Under the pieces are notes generated by a model. That model made no database searches. It saw only the letters and a list, made by a program, of their open reading frames with translations, and was not told the DNA's origin. This document shows positions 7,946 through 16,024 of a DNA stretch of 64,000 nt, piece after piece; the stretch's first letter is position 1, and each line of letters opens with the position of its first letter. Made by a program: the position numbers and the translations under genes. The stretch covers positions 62,001 to 126,000 of the forward strand of contig NZ_ONZF01000011.1 in the NCBI RefSeq assembly GCF_900302445.1. Direction: 5' to 3'. Source of the DNA: Palleronia abyssalis (GTDB lineage: Bacteria > Pseudomonadota > Alphaproteobacteria > Rhodobacterales > Rhodobacteraceae).

Positions 7946-9115
7946 ATGAGCTTCGACGACATCATCGACCGCCGCGGCACCCATTCGGCGAAATGGGACG
8001 CGATGGAGAAACTCTATGGTGTTCCGGCCGAAGACGGGCTGGCGATGTGGGTCGCGGACATGGACTTCCGCCCGCCGCATGTCGTGCAGGATGCGCTGAG
8101 GGGCATGCTCGACCACGGGGTTTACGGCTATTACGCCGATGACGGGCCGTATCGCGAGGCGATCCGCTGGTGGATGGACACGCGCCATGGGTGGCAGATC
8201 GACCCGTCCCACATATTCACGACGCATGGCCTGGTGAACGGGACGGGCCTGTGCCTTGATACATTCACCGCGCCCGGCGATGCGGTCGTCGTGTTTTCCC
8301 CCGTCTACCACGCGTTCGGACGTGTGGTCCGGGCCGCGGGGCGTGAGCTTCGCGAGCTGGAGATGCCGGTGACCGACGGCAAGTACACCCTTGATTTCGA
8401 TGCGTTCGACGCCGCCATGACGGGGTCCGAGACGATGTTGATCCTGTGCTCGCCCCACAACCCGGGCGGCCGGGTCTGGACTAGGGCCGAGCTGGACCAG
8501 ATCGCCGATTTCGCGCGCCGTCACGAGCTGATCCTGGTCTCGGACGAGATCCATCACGACCTCGTCTTCCCCGGCCATACCCATACGCCCACGGCCCGGA
8601 TCGAGGGTATCGCCGACCGACTTGTCACGATGACGGCCGCTTCGAAGACGTTCAACATCGCCGGGGCCCATACCGGCAATGTCATCATCGCCGACGAAGG
8701 GCTGCGCACCCGTTTCGCCGCGCGAATGGCCGGACTGGGCCTTTCGCCGAACTCGTTCGGCCTGACGATGACCGAAGCGGCCTATTCGCCCGAGGGTGCC
8801 GCATGGGTCGACGAGCTTGTCGCTTATCTCGACGGGAACCGCCGGATGTTCGACGACGCGGTCGCGGACATCCCCGGGCTGGCGTCGATGCCACTGGAGT
8901 CCACGTATCTGTCCTGGGTCGACACGTCCGGCACCGGAATGCCCCTGGCCGAAGTCCGTGCCCGTGTCGAAGACCAGGCGCGGATCGCCGCCAACCTCGG
9001 CCCGACCTTTGGCAAAGGCGGAGAGTCCTTCCTGCGCTTCAACATCGGCACCCCCCGAGCCCGCATCGAAGAGGCATGCACCCGTCTGAGGGATGCGTTC
9101 GCCGACCTTCAGTGA
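7946..9115 (+). CDS. PatB/MalY-type C-S lyase (cystathionine beta-lyase family aminotransferase fold)
   Basis: PLP enzyme of the PatB/MalY group, expected to cleave C-S bonds (cystathionine or related thioethers) to thiol, pyruvate and ammonia. 389 residues: substrate-binding WVADMDF (36-41), the SPHNPGGRVW segment, SDEIHHDL (199-206) and the PLP lysine K234 in ASKTFNIAG. Length fits the family. It starts 96 bases from the divergent def gene, with a short hairpin (AGGCGC/GCGCCT, 9115-9135) just at its end. Which thioether is the real substrate cannot be decided here. Confidence 0.9.
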   Translation: MSFDDIIDRRGTHSAKWDAMEKLYGVPAEDGLAMWVADMDFRPPHVVQDALRGMLDHGVYGYYADDGPYREAIRWWMDTRHGWQIDPSHIFTTHGLVNGTGLCLDTFTAPGDAVVVFSPVYHAFGRVVRAAGRELRELEMPVTDGKYTLDFDAFDAAMTGSETMLILCSPHNPGGRVWTRAELDQIADFARRHELILVSDEIHHDLVFPGHTHTPTARIEGIADRLVTMTAASKTFNIAGAHTGNVIIADEGLRTRFAARMAGLGLSPNSFGLTMTEAAYSPEGAAWVDELVAYLDGNRRMFDDAVADIPGLASMPLESTYLSWVDTSGTGMPLAEVRARVEDQARIAANLGPTFGKGGESFLRFNIGTPRARIEEACTRLRDAFADLQ

Positions 9116-9266
9116 GGCGCGGCTAAACGGCGCCTAAAACAAGGGAGTTCCCGCAATACGTAAAATGCGGTGGACTTTAGCCGCGTTGTCTTACGGGCCT
9201 TTAACTCCCCACGGATACCGACGATCTCGCAGTATTTTTGCTGCAGGAACGCAAGGTATTCAAAAC

Positions 9267-10469
9267 ATGCTCAAATGGCTTTGGCGCGGCCAAGGCGACC
9301 GCGCTCCCCGCTCGTTGCTGATCTCAGCCCTCGATCAGGCGATCGACGCAGTTGTCATGATCGATACGAAGAACGCAGTCACTTATTTCAACGAATCTGC
9401 CGAAAAACTTTGGGGGTATCGCCGGGAAGAGGTTCTGGGCAACAACGTCGCGATGCTTGTCCCGCACGAACACCGGGCCAATCACGACGCGCTGGTCGAG
9501 GCGAACCGCGCGACGGGGGTGGACAAGATCGTCGGCACCAGCCGCGACGTCCACGTCCCCCGCAAGGACGGCACGACGGTCCCGGTCAGCCTGGCCCTGT
9601 CCAAGATGCGGGTCGGCAACTCGTGGGCCTATGCCGCTTTCGTCCGCGACATGTCGAAGGAGATCGCGAAACGCCATGAGATGCTCGATCGCGCGGGCAG
9701 CAGCGTCGCGCTTGTCGCCTCGAACTGCGAGGAAGTCGCGGGCCTGTCGTCGCGCATCAGTGACGGGGCAAGCCGTCAGTCGTCCTCTGCGCAGCAGGCC
9801 TCCTCGGCGATGGAGGAGATCGCGGCCTCCATCCGGCATTGCGCCGAGAACGCCGCGACAACGAAGACGATCGCCAACACCTGCTCGACCGATGCGCAGC
9901 GGGCGGGCGATGCGGTCTCTCGCGCCGTCGATGCGATGGCCGCCATTTCCGACAAGATCCGCATCGTGCAGGAGATTGCCCGCCAAACCGACCTTCTGGC
10001 CCTGAACGCCGCGATCGAGGCGGCGCGCGCCGGCACGCACGGACGCGGCTTCGCCGTCGTCGCCTCCGAAGTGCGCAAACTGGCCGAACGCAGCCAGAGC
10101 GCAGCCGCCGAAATCGGAAAACTATCGGTCGAGACGCAGGATGCCTCGAACGAGGCCGGCCGCGAGATCACGGCCCTTCTGCCCGAGATCGTGAAGACCG
10201 CCGACCTGGTCGAGGAAATTTCGGCCGCGACCCGCGAACAGCAAACGGGTGCCGAACAGATCAACGTGGCCATCCACGAGCTCAACCGCGTGATATCGGA
10301 GAACGCCGACATGGCGAAAGAAGCGACGAAGACAAGCACGACCCTGACCGACCGGTCCGAGGACCTCAGCGCCCTGATCAAGGCGCTTCGCGAGGATGGC
10401 GCGGACGCGGCCAAGTCCGCGGCCCCCACCGGCCGGCCACAGTTGCGGGTCCTGGACAAGGCGGGCTGA
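9267..10469 (+). CDS. soluble methyl-accepting chemotaxis protein with N-terminal PAS domain
   Basis: 400-residue cytoplasmic chemoreceptor. Residues about 18-135 form a PAS domain ([22 protein letters not shown] ... the [11 protein letters not shown] and FVRDMS segments) that could bind flavin, haem or a small ligand. The rest is a coiled-coil signalling domain whose tip carries the conserved [17 protein letters not shown] and [11 protein letters not shown] sequences that contact CheW/CheA. There is no transmembrane segment. The ATG at 9267 begins MLKWLWRG. The open frame extends upstream to 9165 but has no convincing ribosome site there. No che genes are nearby, so it is an orphan receptor, perhaps aerotaxis-type. 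Confidence 0.9.
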   Translation: MLKWLWRGQGDRAPRSLLISALDQAIDAVVMIDTKNAVTYFNESAEKLWGYRREEVLGNNVAMLVPHEHRANHDALVEANRATGVDKIVGTSRDVHVPRKDGTTVPVSLALSKMRVGNSWAYAAFVRDMSKEIAKRHEMLDRAGSSVALVASNCEEVAGLSSRISDGASRQSSSAQQASSAMEEIAASIRHCAENAATTKTIANTCSTDAQRAGDAVSRAVDAMAAISDKIRIVQEIARQTDLLALNAAIEAARAGTHGRGFAVVASEVRKLAERSQSAAAEIGKLSVETQDASNEAGREITALLPEIVKTADLVEEISAATREQQTGAEQINVAIHELNRVISENADMAKEATKTSTTLTDRSEDLSALIKALREDGADAAKSAAPTGRPQLRVLDKAG

Positions 10470-10936
10470 GGCGCAGATCGCCCCACGGGGCGATCCGACC
10501 GGCCGGCACGCCAAGCTGCCGGCCCCGGCGGTCATCCAATCATGGGGACAATCCGCCTAAAGGGGGCAACGCGGCTTCAGCCTCCCCCAAACTGCATGAG
10601 ATATGGACGCGGCGAATCGAACCGCATTGCAGCAAAACGCTTAATCAGTCCCGCGCCGGGTCGGCGGCGGGATTGACTTCGGGTCCAAGGGCGCAGATAT
10701 GCCCCTGAAGACGCCGTTTCCCTGCCGCGTGAGCAGACGGGCCGCCTTTGGGGCCCCACCGGATCGGCGCACCGTTTCCCAGATCACGCGGGGAGGCAGG
10801 CGTCACGTCGGCCAACGGGCAATCCGGCCCGCCGGTCAGCCCGTGCCGCACCCTCGGACGCATTCGGGCACCCTTTCGTGCCCCAACAACGGGATACGGA
10901 TACCGGTCCCGACAGTTCCTCGACACGGGATATCCC
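10470..10936. other. 467-base intergenic region and leader of the DEAD-box helicase gene
   Basis: No gene seen. Two strong palindromes lie at its left end (listed separately) and probably close the chemoreceptor transcript. A third imperfect stem spans about 10646-10679. The helicase frame is open upstream to 10748 but reads as unstructured Pro/Arg-rich sequence, so I treat 10700-10936 as untranslated leader. Long leaders are common for cold-inducible DEAD-box genes, but no known thermosensor motif is recognised here. Confidence 0.4.
10476..10524. terminator. tandem hairpins downstream of the chemoreceptor gene
   Basis: First hairpin: GATCGCCCC (10476-10484) against GGGGCGATC (10487-10495). 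Second hairpin: GGCCGGCA (10501-10508) against TGCCGGCC (10517-10524). Both are perfect, within 60 bases of the stop codon. No T-tract follows, so intrinsic termination is uncertain. Confidence 0.45.
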
Positions 10937-12214
10937 ATGGACTTCGATATGCTGGGCCTCGCGCCCTCCCTCCTCGACCGCCTGAAAGAGGCCGGTCTCG
11001 ACACCCCCACCCCAATCCAGGCAAAGGCCATTCCGCACGTCATGGAAGGCCGCGATGTCATGGGCCTGGCCCAGACCGGCACCGGCAAGACCATCGCGTT
11101 CGGGCTGCCGATCCTTGATGCGCTGATCGCCATGCAGGGCAAGCCCGCGCCGAAAACCGCGCGCACCCTGATCCTGGCCCCCACGCGCGAACTGGCCAAC
11201 CAGATCGCCGACAACCTGCGCCCGCTTGCTGGCGGCGCCAAGCTTGGCATCGCGGTCGTGACCGGCGGCGTGTCCGTCAATCGCCAGATCGGCCGCCTGG
11301 AACGGGGCGTCGACATCCTTGTCGCCACCCCCGGCCGTCTGCTGGACCTGCTGAACCAGAAGGCCGTTACCCTGTCCGAAACGCGGTTCCTCGTCCTCGA
11401 CGAAGCGGACCAAATGCTGGACATGGGCTTCATCCATGATCTGCGGAAGATCGCCAGGTTTATCCCCGAAGAGCGTCAGACGCTTCTGTTCTCGGCCACC
11501 ATGTCCAAGCAGATGAACGAGATCGCGCAAACGTTCCTGAACAACCCCGTTCGCGTCGAGGTCGCCCCCCCGGGCAAGCCCGCCGACAAGGTCACGCAGG
11601 AGGTCCGTTTCATCCCCAAGGAGGCGAAGACCGAGCATCTGGCCGAGCTACTGGGGACTCACCCCGAGGAACGCGCGCTGGTCTTTGCGCGCACCAAGCA
11701 CGGGTCCGACCGGCTGATGCGCCAGCTCGACCGGGCCGGGTTCCCGGGCGCGGCACTGCACGGAAATCGCTCTCAGAACCAGCGGGATCGGGCGCTGAAA
11801 GCGTTCCAGACGGGCGAGATCAAGGTGCTCGTCGCGACAGACGTGGCCGCCCGCGGGATCGACATCCCCGAGGTGGAATTCGTCTATAACTACGACCTGC
11901 CCAACATCCCCGAGACCTATGTCCATCGGATCGGCCGGACCGGCCGCGCCGGCAGGTCGGGCAAGGCCGTGGCGATCTGCGCCCCGGACGAGCTGGCCTA
12001 TCTTCGCGATATCGAAAAGCTTCTGGGCAAGACCCTGCCCGTAGCGGTCGACGCCGCCTGGGCCGATGCGGCGCCGGTGCCGGCACCCAAGGGCCCCTCG
12101 CGTCGTCGCGGTGCCGGGGGCGGCAAAGGCAAGCCGGGCGGCCGGCCCGGCAATCCCCAGGCAAAGCCGTCCAATGGCCGTCCGCGGCGTGCGCAAAAGG
12201 CCCGTCAGGGCTGA
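10937..12214 (+). CDS. DEAD/DEAH-box ATP-dependent RNA helicase (RhlE type)
   Basis: RNA helicase of 425 residues with the complete motif set: Q motif (TPTPIQAKAIP), AQTGTGKT (45-52), PTREL, a GG motif, TPGRLLDLL, DEAD (VLDEADQML), SAT, ARGIDIPEV and HRIGRTGRAG. The C-terminal tail of about 50 residues is rich in Arg, Gly and Lys (SRRRGAGGGKGKPGG), as in RhlE-like enzymes that act in ribosome assembly and RNA turnover. Start chosen at the ATG at 10937 (MDFDMLGLAP), where family similarity begins. It is likely monocistronic, followed by two hairpins. Confidence 0.95.
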   Translation: MDFDMLGLAPSLLDRLKEAGLDTPTPIQAKAIPHVMEGRDVMGLAQTGTGKTIAFGLPILDALIAMQGKPAPKTARTLILAPTRELANQIADNLRPLAGGAKLGIAVVTGGVSVNRQIGRLERGVDILVATPGRLLDLLNQKAVTLSETRFLVLDEADQMLDMGFIHDLRKIARFIPEERQTLLFSATMSKQMNEIAQTFLNNPVRVEVAPPGKPADKVTQEVRFIPKEAKTEHLAELLGTHPEERALVFARTKHGSDRLMRQLDRAGFPGAALHGNRSQNQRDRALKAFQTGEIKVLVATDVAARGIDIPEVEFVYNYDLPNIPETYVHRIGRTGRAGRSGKAVAICAPDELAYLRDIEKLLGKTLPVAVDAAWADAAPVPAPKGPSRRRGAGGGKGKPGGRPGNPQAKPSNGRPRRAQKARQG

Positions 12215-12226
12215 ATGCGCCTGCGC

Positions 12227-12309
12227 CTTCCCCAAGGGGAAGACGTTCGCAGGTGATACACAATTTTAACAGAGTGCCGCCCGGCGGGACGTCCGGTGGG
12301 CGGCACTCT
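12227..12309 (+). terminator. two hairpins downstream of the DEAD-box helicase gene
   Basis: CTTCCCC/GGGGAAG at 12227-12242, then a perfect 12-bp stem AGAGTGCCGCCC (12271-12282) with GGGCGGCACTCT (12298-12309) and a 15-base loop. Neither has a T-run after it. The second is the strongest simple stem in this part of the window and probably ends or protects the helicase mRNA. Confidence 0.5.
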
Positions 12310-12433
12310 GCGGCTTCTCGGCCGGTGCGCTCGCCCTGCACTTGCCCTGCCGTTGCCCTTGCGGAAAACTGTCTCGCCTTGCCGGGTTGGGCCAGTATAG
12401 GCTGACCCCGTGGTTCATGATGGGGGGCATGGC

Positions 12434-12913
12434 ATGGATGGGTATATTCTCAAGGCAGACGAGATTGCGGATTTGCAGGGTCTGTCAAAGACCCATTTTC
12501 TGAACGACCGTGCCCGACGGATCAACAAGTCGCTCGGCGACCGGACGGGCCTGACGGGCTTGGGCTTTCACCTGATCGAGGTCGCGCCCGGCGACCTGAC
12601 CACCGAACACCATTGCCATGCCCACGAGGACGAATGCGTCTATGTTCTGTCCGGGCACGCCACCGCCGTCATCGGCGAGAGCCGCTTTCCCATCGGGCCG
12701 GGCGATTTCATCGGCTACCGCAAACAGGGTGCCGCGCATCACATCGAGAATACGGGCGATTCGCCGTTCCGCGCCATCGTAGTCGGCGAACGGCGTGCAC
12801 ATGACGTCGGGGATTATCCCCTTCTGGGTAAACGCCTGTATCGCAACCAGGGAATGGCCTGGAACCTCGTGGATGTCGACGCGATATCTGAGCCGAACGC
12901 CGGGAAGAAGTAA
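12434..12913 (+). CDS. cupin domain protein
   Basis: 159-residue single-domain cupin. Motif 1 is seen as the His cluster and Glu in TTEHHCHAHEDECVYVLSG; motif 2 as PIGPGDFIGYRKQGAAHHI. These would hold a divalent metal in a beta-barrel. The N-terminal part (KADEIADLQGLSKTHFLN) and the C-terminal KRLYRN segment are typical of bacterial cupins described as sugar- or polyketide-related, but the substrate is unknown. The ATG at 12434 is preceded by a GGGGGG stretch. It converges with the 2-hydroxyacid dehydrogenase gene, with only three bases between the two stops. Confidence 0.85.
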   Translation: MDGYILKADEIADLQGLSKTHFLNDRARRINKSLGDRTGLTGLGFHLIEVAPGDLTTEHHCHAHEDECVYVLSGHATAVIGESRFPIGPGDFIGYRKQGAAHHIENTGDSPFRAIVVGERRAHDVGDYPLLGKRLYRNQGMAWNLVDVDAISEPNAGKK

Positions 12914-12916
12914 GGG

Positions 12917-13852
12917 TCAGACGACGGGGGTCAGCAAATCCTGCCCTTCGAAGAAAGCCGCTATGTTGTCTCTTTGAAGTTGGCCCATCGCGCCGCGCGT
13001 GGCATGGGTGGCCGAGGCCTGATGCGGTTGCAAGACAACGGTATCAAGCTTGGCGAACCGCGGGTCGGCCCGGGGTTCGTCCGCGAACACGTCCAGCCCC
13101 GCCCCGGCCAGAGCGCCGCGTTCCAGCCGGTCCAGAAGGGCTGCTTCGTCGACGACCGACCCGCGCGAAATGTTGATGAGAACACCATCAGGCCCCAACG
13201 CGTCCAGCAAACGGCCATCCACGAGGTTCTCGGTCTCGGGGCCGCCGACGACGGCCACGAACAGGAAATCGACGTCCGCCGCCAAACTTTGCGGGTCGGC
13301 GTGATAAGTCCATCCGGGCGTCTTCTTGGGCGACCGAGACCAGTAGTGAATGTCCATCTTGAACGCTGCCAGCCGATCCGCGATCTCGTATCCGATACGG
13401 CCAAGCCCCAATATCCCCGCGGTGCCGCCAGAGACCTTCCGGTTCAGGGGGAACGGCGTCCCCTCGGCCCAGGTGCCCGACCTGACATGAGCGTCGGCCT
13501 GCAGCATCCTGCGTCCCTGCATCAGCCACATGGCAACAGCCAGATCGGCGACATCGTCATTCAGCACATCAGGCGTGTTCGTGACGGCGATACTGCGCCC
13601 CTCGGCGGCCTCGACATCGATGGCATCGTAGCCGACGCCGAAATTCGCGATCAGTCCCAGCCCCGGAAAGCGATCCATCGCCGCATCATCGAACGAGCCC
13701 GACCCCTTGAACGCGATCGCAGTAACATCGGCGCGCGCCGCGTCGTCCAGCGCGCACGCCGCGTCGAGATCTGGCACAAATCGCGCGCCCATCTCATCCA
13801 GAGCCTTCGTATCGGCCTCACCATACGTCCCGATCGACAGAAGCCGGGTCAT
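12917..13852 (-). CDS. D-isomer-specific 2-hydroxyacid dehydrogenase (glyoxylate/hydroxypyruvate reductase-like)
   Basis: NAD(P)-dependent dehydrogenase of 311 residues acting on small 2-keto or 2-hydroxy acids. It has the split catalytic domain, a Rossmann motif GILGLGRIG (about residue 146), the catalytic Arg in ISRGSVVDE, the Glu in FADEP and the His in QPHQASAT. Length and motif order match glyoxylate/hydroxypyruvate reductases. It is divergent from nothing but lies next to, and on the same strand as, a TetR regulator 76 bases upstream, which may control it. Confidence 0.92.
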   Translation of the reverse strand: MTRLLSIGTYGEADTKALDEMGARFVPDLDAACALDDAARADVTAIAFKGSGSFDDAAMDRFPGLGLIANFGVGYDAIDVEAAEGRSIAVTNTPDVLNDDVADLAVAMWLMQGRRMLQADAHVRSGTWAEGTPFPLNRKVSGGTAGILGLGRIGYEIADRLAAFKMDIHYWSRSPKKTPGWTYHADPQSLAADVDFLFVAVVGGPETENLVDGRLLDALGPDGVLINISRGSVVDEAALLDRLERGALAGAGLDVFADEPRADPRFAKLDTVVLQPHQASATHATRGAMGQLQRDNIAAFFEGQDLLTPVV

Positions 13853-13928
13853 CGAACTCTCCTGAACTTACCTGCAGGGAACCTTAGCCCGGGCGGGGGC
13901 GTGAACCAAGGCCCCGCGGGGGCGGGTT

Positions 13929-14555
13929 TCAATGCGCAGGTCCGTGCCCGATCGAGGCGAGGAACCTGTCGATGACGCGCACGATCTCGGGCAAGGGGTC
14001 TGCCGGGACCGGCATTTTGTAGATGTGCTTGCGGATCCCGATATAGACGATCCCGCCATGCAGCGACCACAGATCCTCGGGGGTGACGGCGTCATCGCGA
14101 CCGACCTCGTGGCGGATTTCGTCCAGCATGGGCAGAAGCAGGGTCTGCGACAGATGGGTCAGATAGCGCCGATTCAGGTCGGCCCCCGCCAGACCGGAAA
14201 ACATGAAGATACGCATCCAGGCATAGTCGAAGATGCGGTCGCCATATTCGCTGTAGAACGTAATCATGCGATCACGCAGCGTGCGGGACCGGTCGCGCAG
14301 AAGGTCTGACCAGTCCGGAGAGATCCGGTCGAGATAAACATGCGCATAGACCGCTTCGAGCAGCGCCTGCTTGTTGTCGAAATACTTGAAGATCAACGAC
14401 TGCGTCACACCCAGCCGCTTGGCCAGATCGCGCGTGTTTCCGTCGAGGCCTTCATCGGCAAAGAAGCTGACGGCCGCGTCGACGATCTGCGCGCGCCGCT
14501 CCTGCGGCGGCAGCCGGCGGCGGTCCTGCTCGGCGGTTGGTGCTGGTTTTGTCAT
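13929..14555 (-). CDS. TetR/AcrR family transcriptional regulator
   Basis: 208-residue repressor-type regulator. The N-terminal helix-turn-helix covers about residues 18-62 (RRAQIVDAAVSFFADEGL ... RLGVTQSLIFKYFDNKQALLEAVY), followed by an all-helical ligand domain. Start at 14555 is preceded by GAGGGACC. A second ATG at 14579, preceded by AAGGAA, would add eight residues. It is divergent from the molybdenum hydroxylase operon, with about 140 bases between, so it probably controls that operon and itself; two palindromes lie in the gap. Confidence 0.9.
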   Translation of the reverse strand: MTKPAPTAEQDRRRLPPQERRAQIVDAAVSFFADEGLDGNTRDLAKRLGVTQSLIFKYFDNKQALLEAVYAHVYLDRISPDWSDLLRDRSRTLRDRMITFYSEYGDRIFDYAWMRIFMFSGLAGADLNRRYLTHLSQTLLLPMLDEIRHEVGRDDAVTPEDLWSLHGGIVYIGIRKHIYKMPVPADPLPEIVRVIDRFLASIGHGPAH

Positions 14556-14580
14556 CGGTCCCTCGTCGCGGCCTCTCATT

Positions 14581-14643
14581 GCAAAATTCCTTGCTTTTGC
14601 CAACGGAACGTTTCTATGCTTCCCGCAAGTGATCGCATGATCA
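14581..14643. promoter_or_regulatory. candidate promoter and TetR operators between tetR and the hydroxylase operon
   Basis: GCAAAA (14581-14586) and TTTTGC (14595-14600) form one inverted repeat at the tetR start. TGATC-GCAT-GATCA (14630-14643) forms a second, perfect one. A plus-strand promoter can be read as TTGCTT (14591-14596), an 18-base spacer, TATGCT (14615-14620), which would put the second palindrome over the transcription start. This fits repression but is inference. Confidence 0.4.
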
Positions 14644-14696
14644 ATAAGCGGCGGCACTGAGGGGCGCTGAAATTCCGGCGCATGGGGAGGATGGAC

Positions 14697-15527
14697 ATGA
14701 AAGCGCAGGTGGGCGGCTACGCGCGTGCCGAAGACATGGCGCATGCGATCCGGCTTTTGGCGGACGCCGAGGGTATGGGGCGCGTGCTGGCGGGCGGGCA
14801 AAGCTTGGTTGCCGCCCTCAACATGGGGCTGAGTTTTGGGGATTTGCTGGTCGATATCACCGGCCTGTCGGACCTGCGCGGTGTGCGGGAGGAGGACGAC
14901 AGACTGGTGATCGGCGCGCTGATGCGCCATGCCGATGTCGCCACGGACCCGCTGATCGCGCGCCATGTCCCGCTTCTGGCACAGGCCGCGCCGTTGATCG
15001 CGCATGAGGCCATCCGCAATCGCGGCACGATCGGCGGCTCGCTTGCCCACGCCGACCCGGCGGCCGAGTTTCCGGCCTGCGCCGTCGCGCTCGATGCTGT
15101 CATCCGACTGACGGGTCCGGACGGGGAACGCGAGGTCGCGGCGACCGACTTTTTCCGCGACGTTTTCGAGACCGAAATGCGCGAGGGAGAGATCCTGACA
15201 GGGATCGTGGTGCCAAAGACGCAGGCGGGCGAGCGTCACGTCATCCGCGAAGCGGCGCGTCGCGCGGGCGATTACGCGATCGCGGGGCTGGCCGTGGTGA
15301 TCCGGGGCGGGGCGCACCGGATCGCCGCGTTCGGCACCGGGCCGACGCCCCTCCTTTGCACCGTCGCGATGGAACGGCTGGATGCAGGCGATGTCGACGG
15401 GGCCGTTTCGGCGCTGTCCGATGCCCTCGACCCGCCCAGCGATACGCAAGGAAGTGCCGCGTATCGGCGCCACCTCGCGGGCGTTCTGCTGCACCGCATC
15501 GCCACCGAACTGGGAGAGGACGTATGA
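14697..15527 (+). CDS. molybdenum hydroxylase, FAD-binding medium subunit (CoxM-like)
   Basis: Medium subunit of a xanthine dehydrogenase/CO dehydrogenase-type hydroxylase; it passes electrons from the iron-sulfur subunit to FAD. 276 residues with the two FAD-binding loops AGGQSLVAALNM and TIGGSLAHADPAAE and the C-terminal CO-dehydrogenase flavoprotein domain. The ATG at 14697 has GGGAGGA about eight bases ahead; the frame is open 15 bases further upstream without a better site. The stop overlaps the start of the next gene in an ATGA arrangement. Confidence 0.92.
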   Translation: MKAQVGGYARAEDMAHAIRLLADAEGMGRVLAGGQSLVAALNMGLSFGDLLVDITGLSDLRGVREEDDRLVIGALMRHADVATDPLIARHVPLLAQAAPLIAHEAIRNRGTIGGSLAHADPAAEFPACAVALDAVIRLTGPDGEREVAATDFFRDVFETEMREGEILTGIVVPKTQAGERHVIREAARRAGDYAIAGLAVVIRGGAHRIAAFGTGPTPLLCTVAMERLDAGDVDGAVSALSDALDPPSDTQGSAAYRRHLAGVLLHRIATELGEDV

Positions 15528-16024
15528 CAGATGCTTTCCGCAACCGCATCGATCTGGAGTTGACGGTGAACGGCGAAGCGGTCGAACTGACCGTGCCTGC
15601 GGGCCGTCACCTGATCGACCTGTTGCGTTTGGATCTGGGTCTGACAGGATCACATGCGGGGTGCGAACATGGGGTCTGCGGGGCCTGCACGGTGCTGGTC
15701 GACGGTGCCCCCGTGCGCGGGTGCCTGACTCTGGCGCCGCAACTGGGCGGCGCCGACGTCTGGACCATCGAGGGCCTGACCGACAGAGGCCTCGTCGCCG
15801 ACCTTCAGGCCGCCTTCGTCGCGCGCAACGCGCTGCAATGCGGATATTGCACGCCCGGCATGCTGGTCGCGGCCAAAGCCCTGATCGACGCCGGCGGCAC
15901 GCCATCGCGGGCGGAGATCCGCGAGCACATGTCCGGCAATTATTGCCGGTGCACCGGATACGAGGCGATCGTCGACGCCGTCGAGACGGTGGCCCGCGAC
16001 CGCGCGGAGGGGGCGATGTCATGA
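15524..16024 (+). CDS. molybdenum hydroxylase, 2x[2Fe-2S] small subunit (CoxS-like)
   Basis: 166-residue electron-transfer subunit. The plant-type [2Fe-2S] cluster is bound by C47, C52, C55 and C67; the second cluster in the helical domain by C106, C109, C141 and C143 (QCGYCTPG and CRCTGY). Both sets are complete. It overlaps its neighbours on both sides by four bases (ATGA), so the three subunits are made in a coupled way. No targeting signal is present, so the enzyme is cytoplasmic. Confidence 0.95.
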   Translation: MTDAFRNRIDLELTVNGEAVELTVPAGRHLIDLLRLDLGLTGSHAGCEHGVCGACTVLVDGAPVRGCLTLAPQLGGADVWTIEGLTDRGLVADLQAAFVARNALQCGYCTPGMLVAAKALIDAGGTPSRAEIREHMSGNYCRCTGYEAIVDAVETVARDRAEGAMS

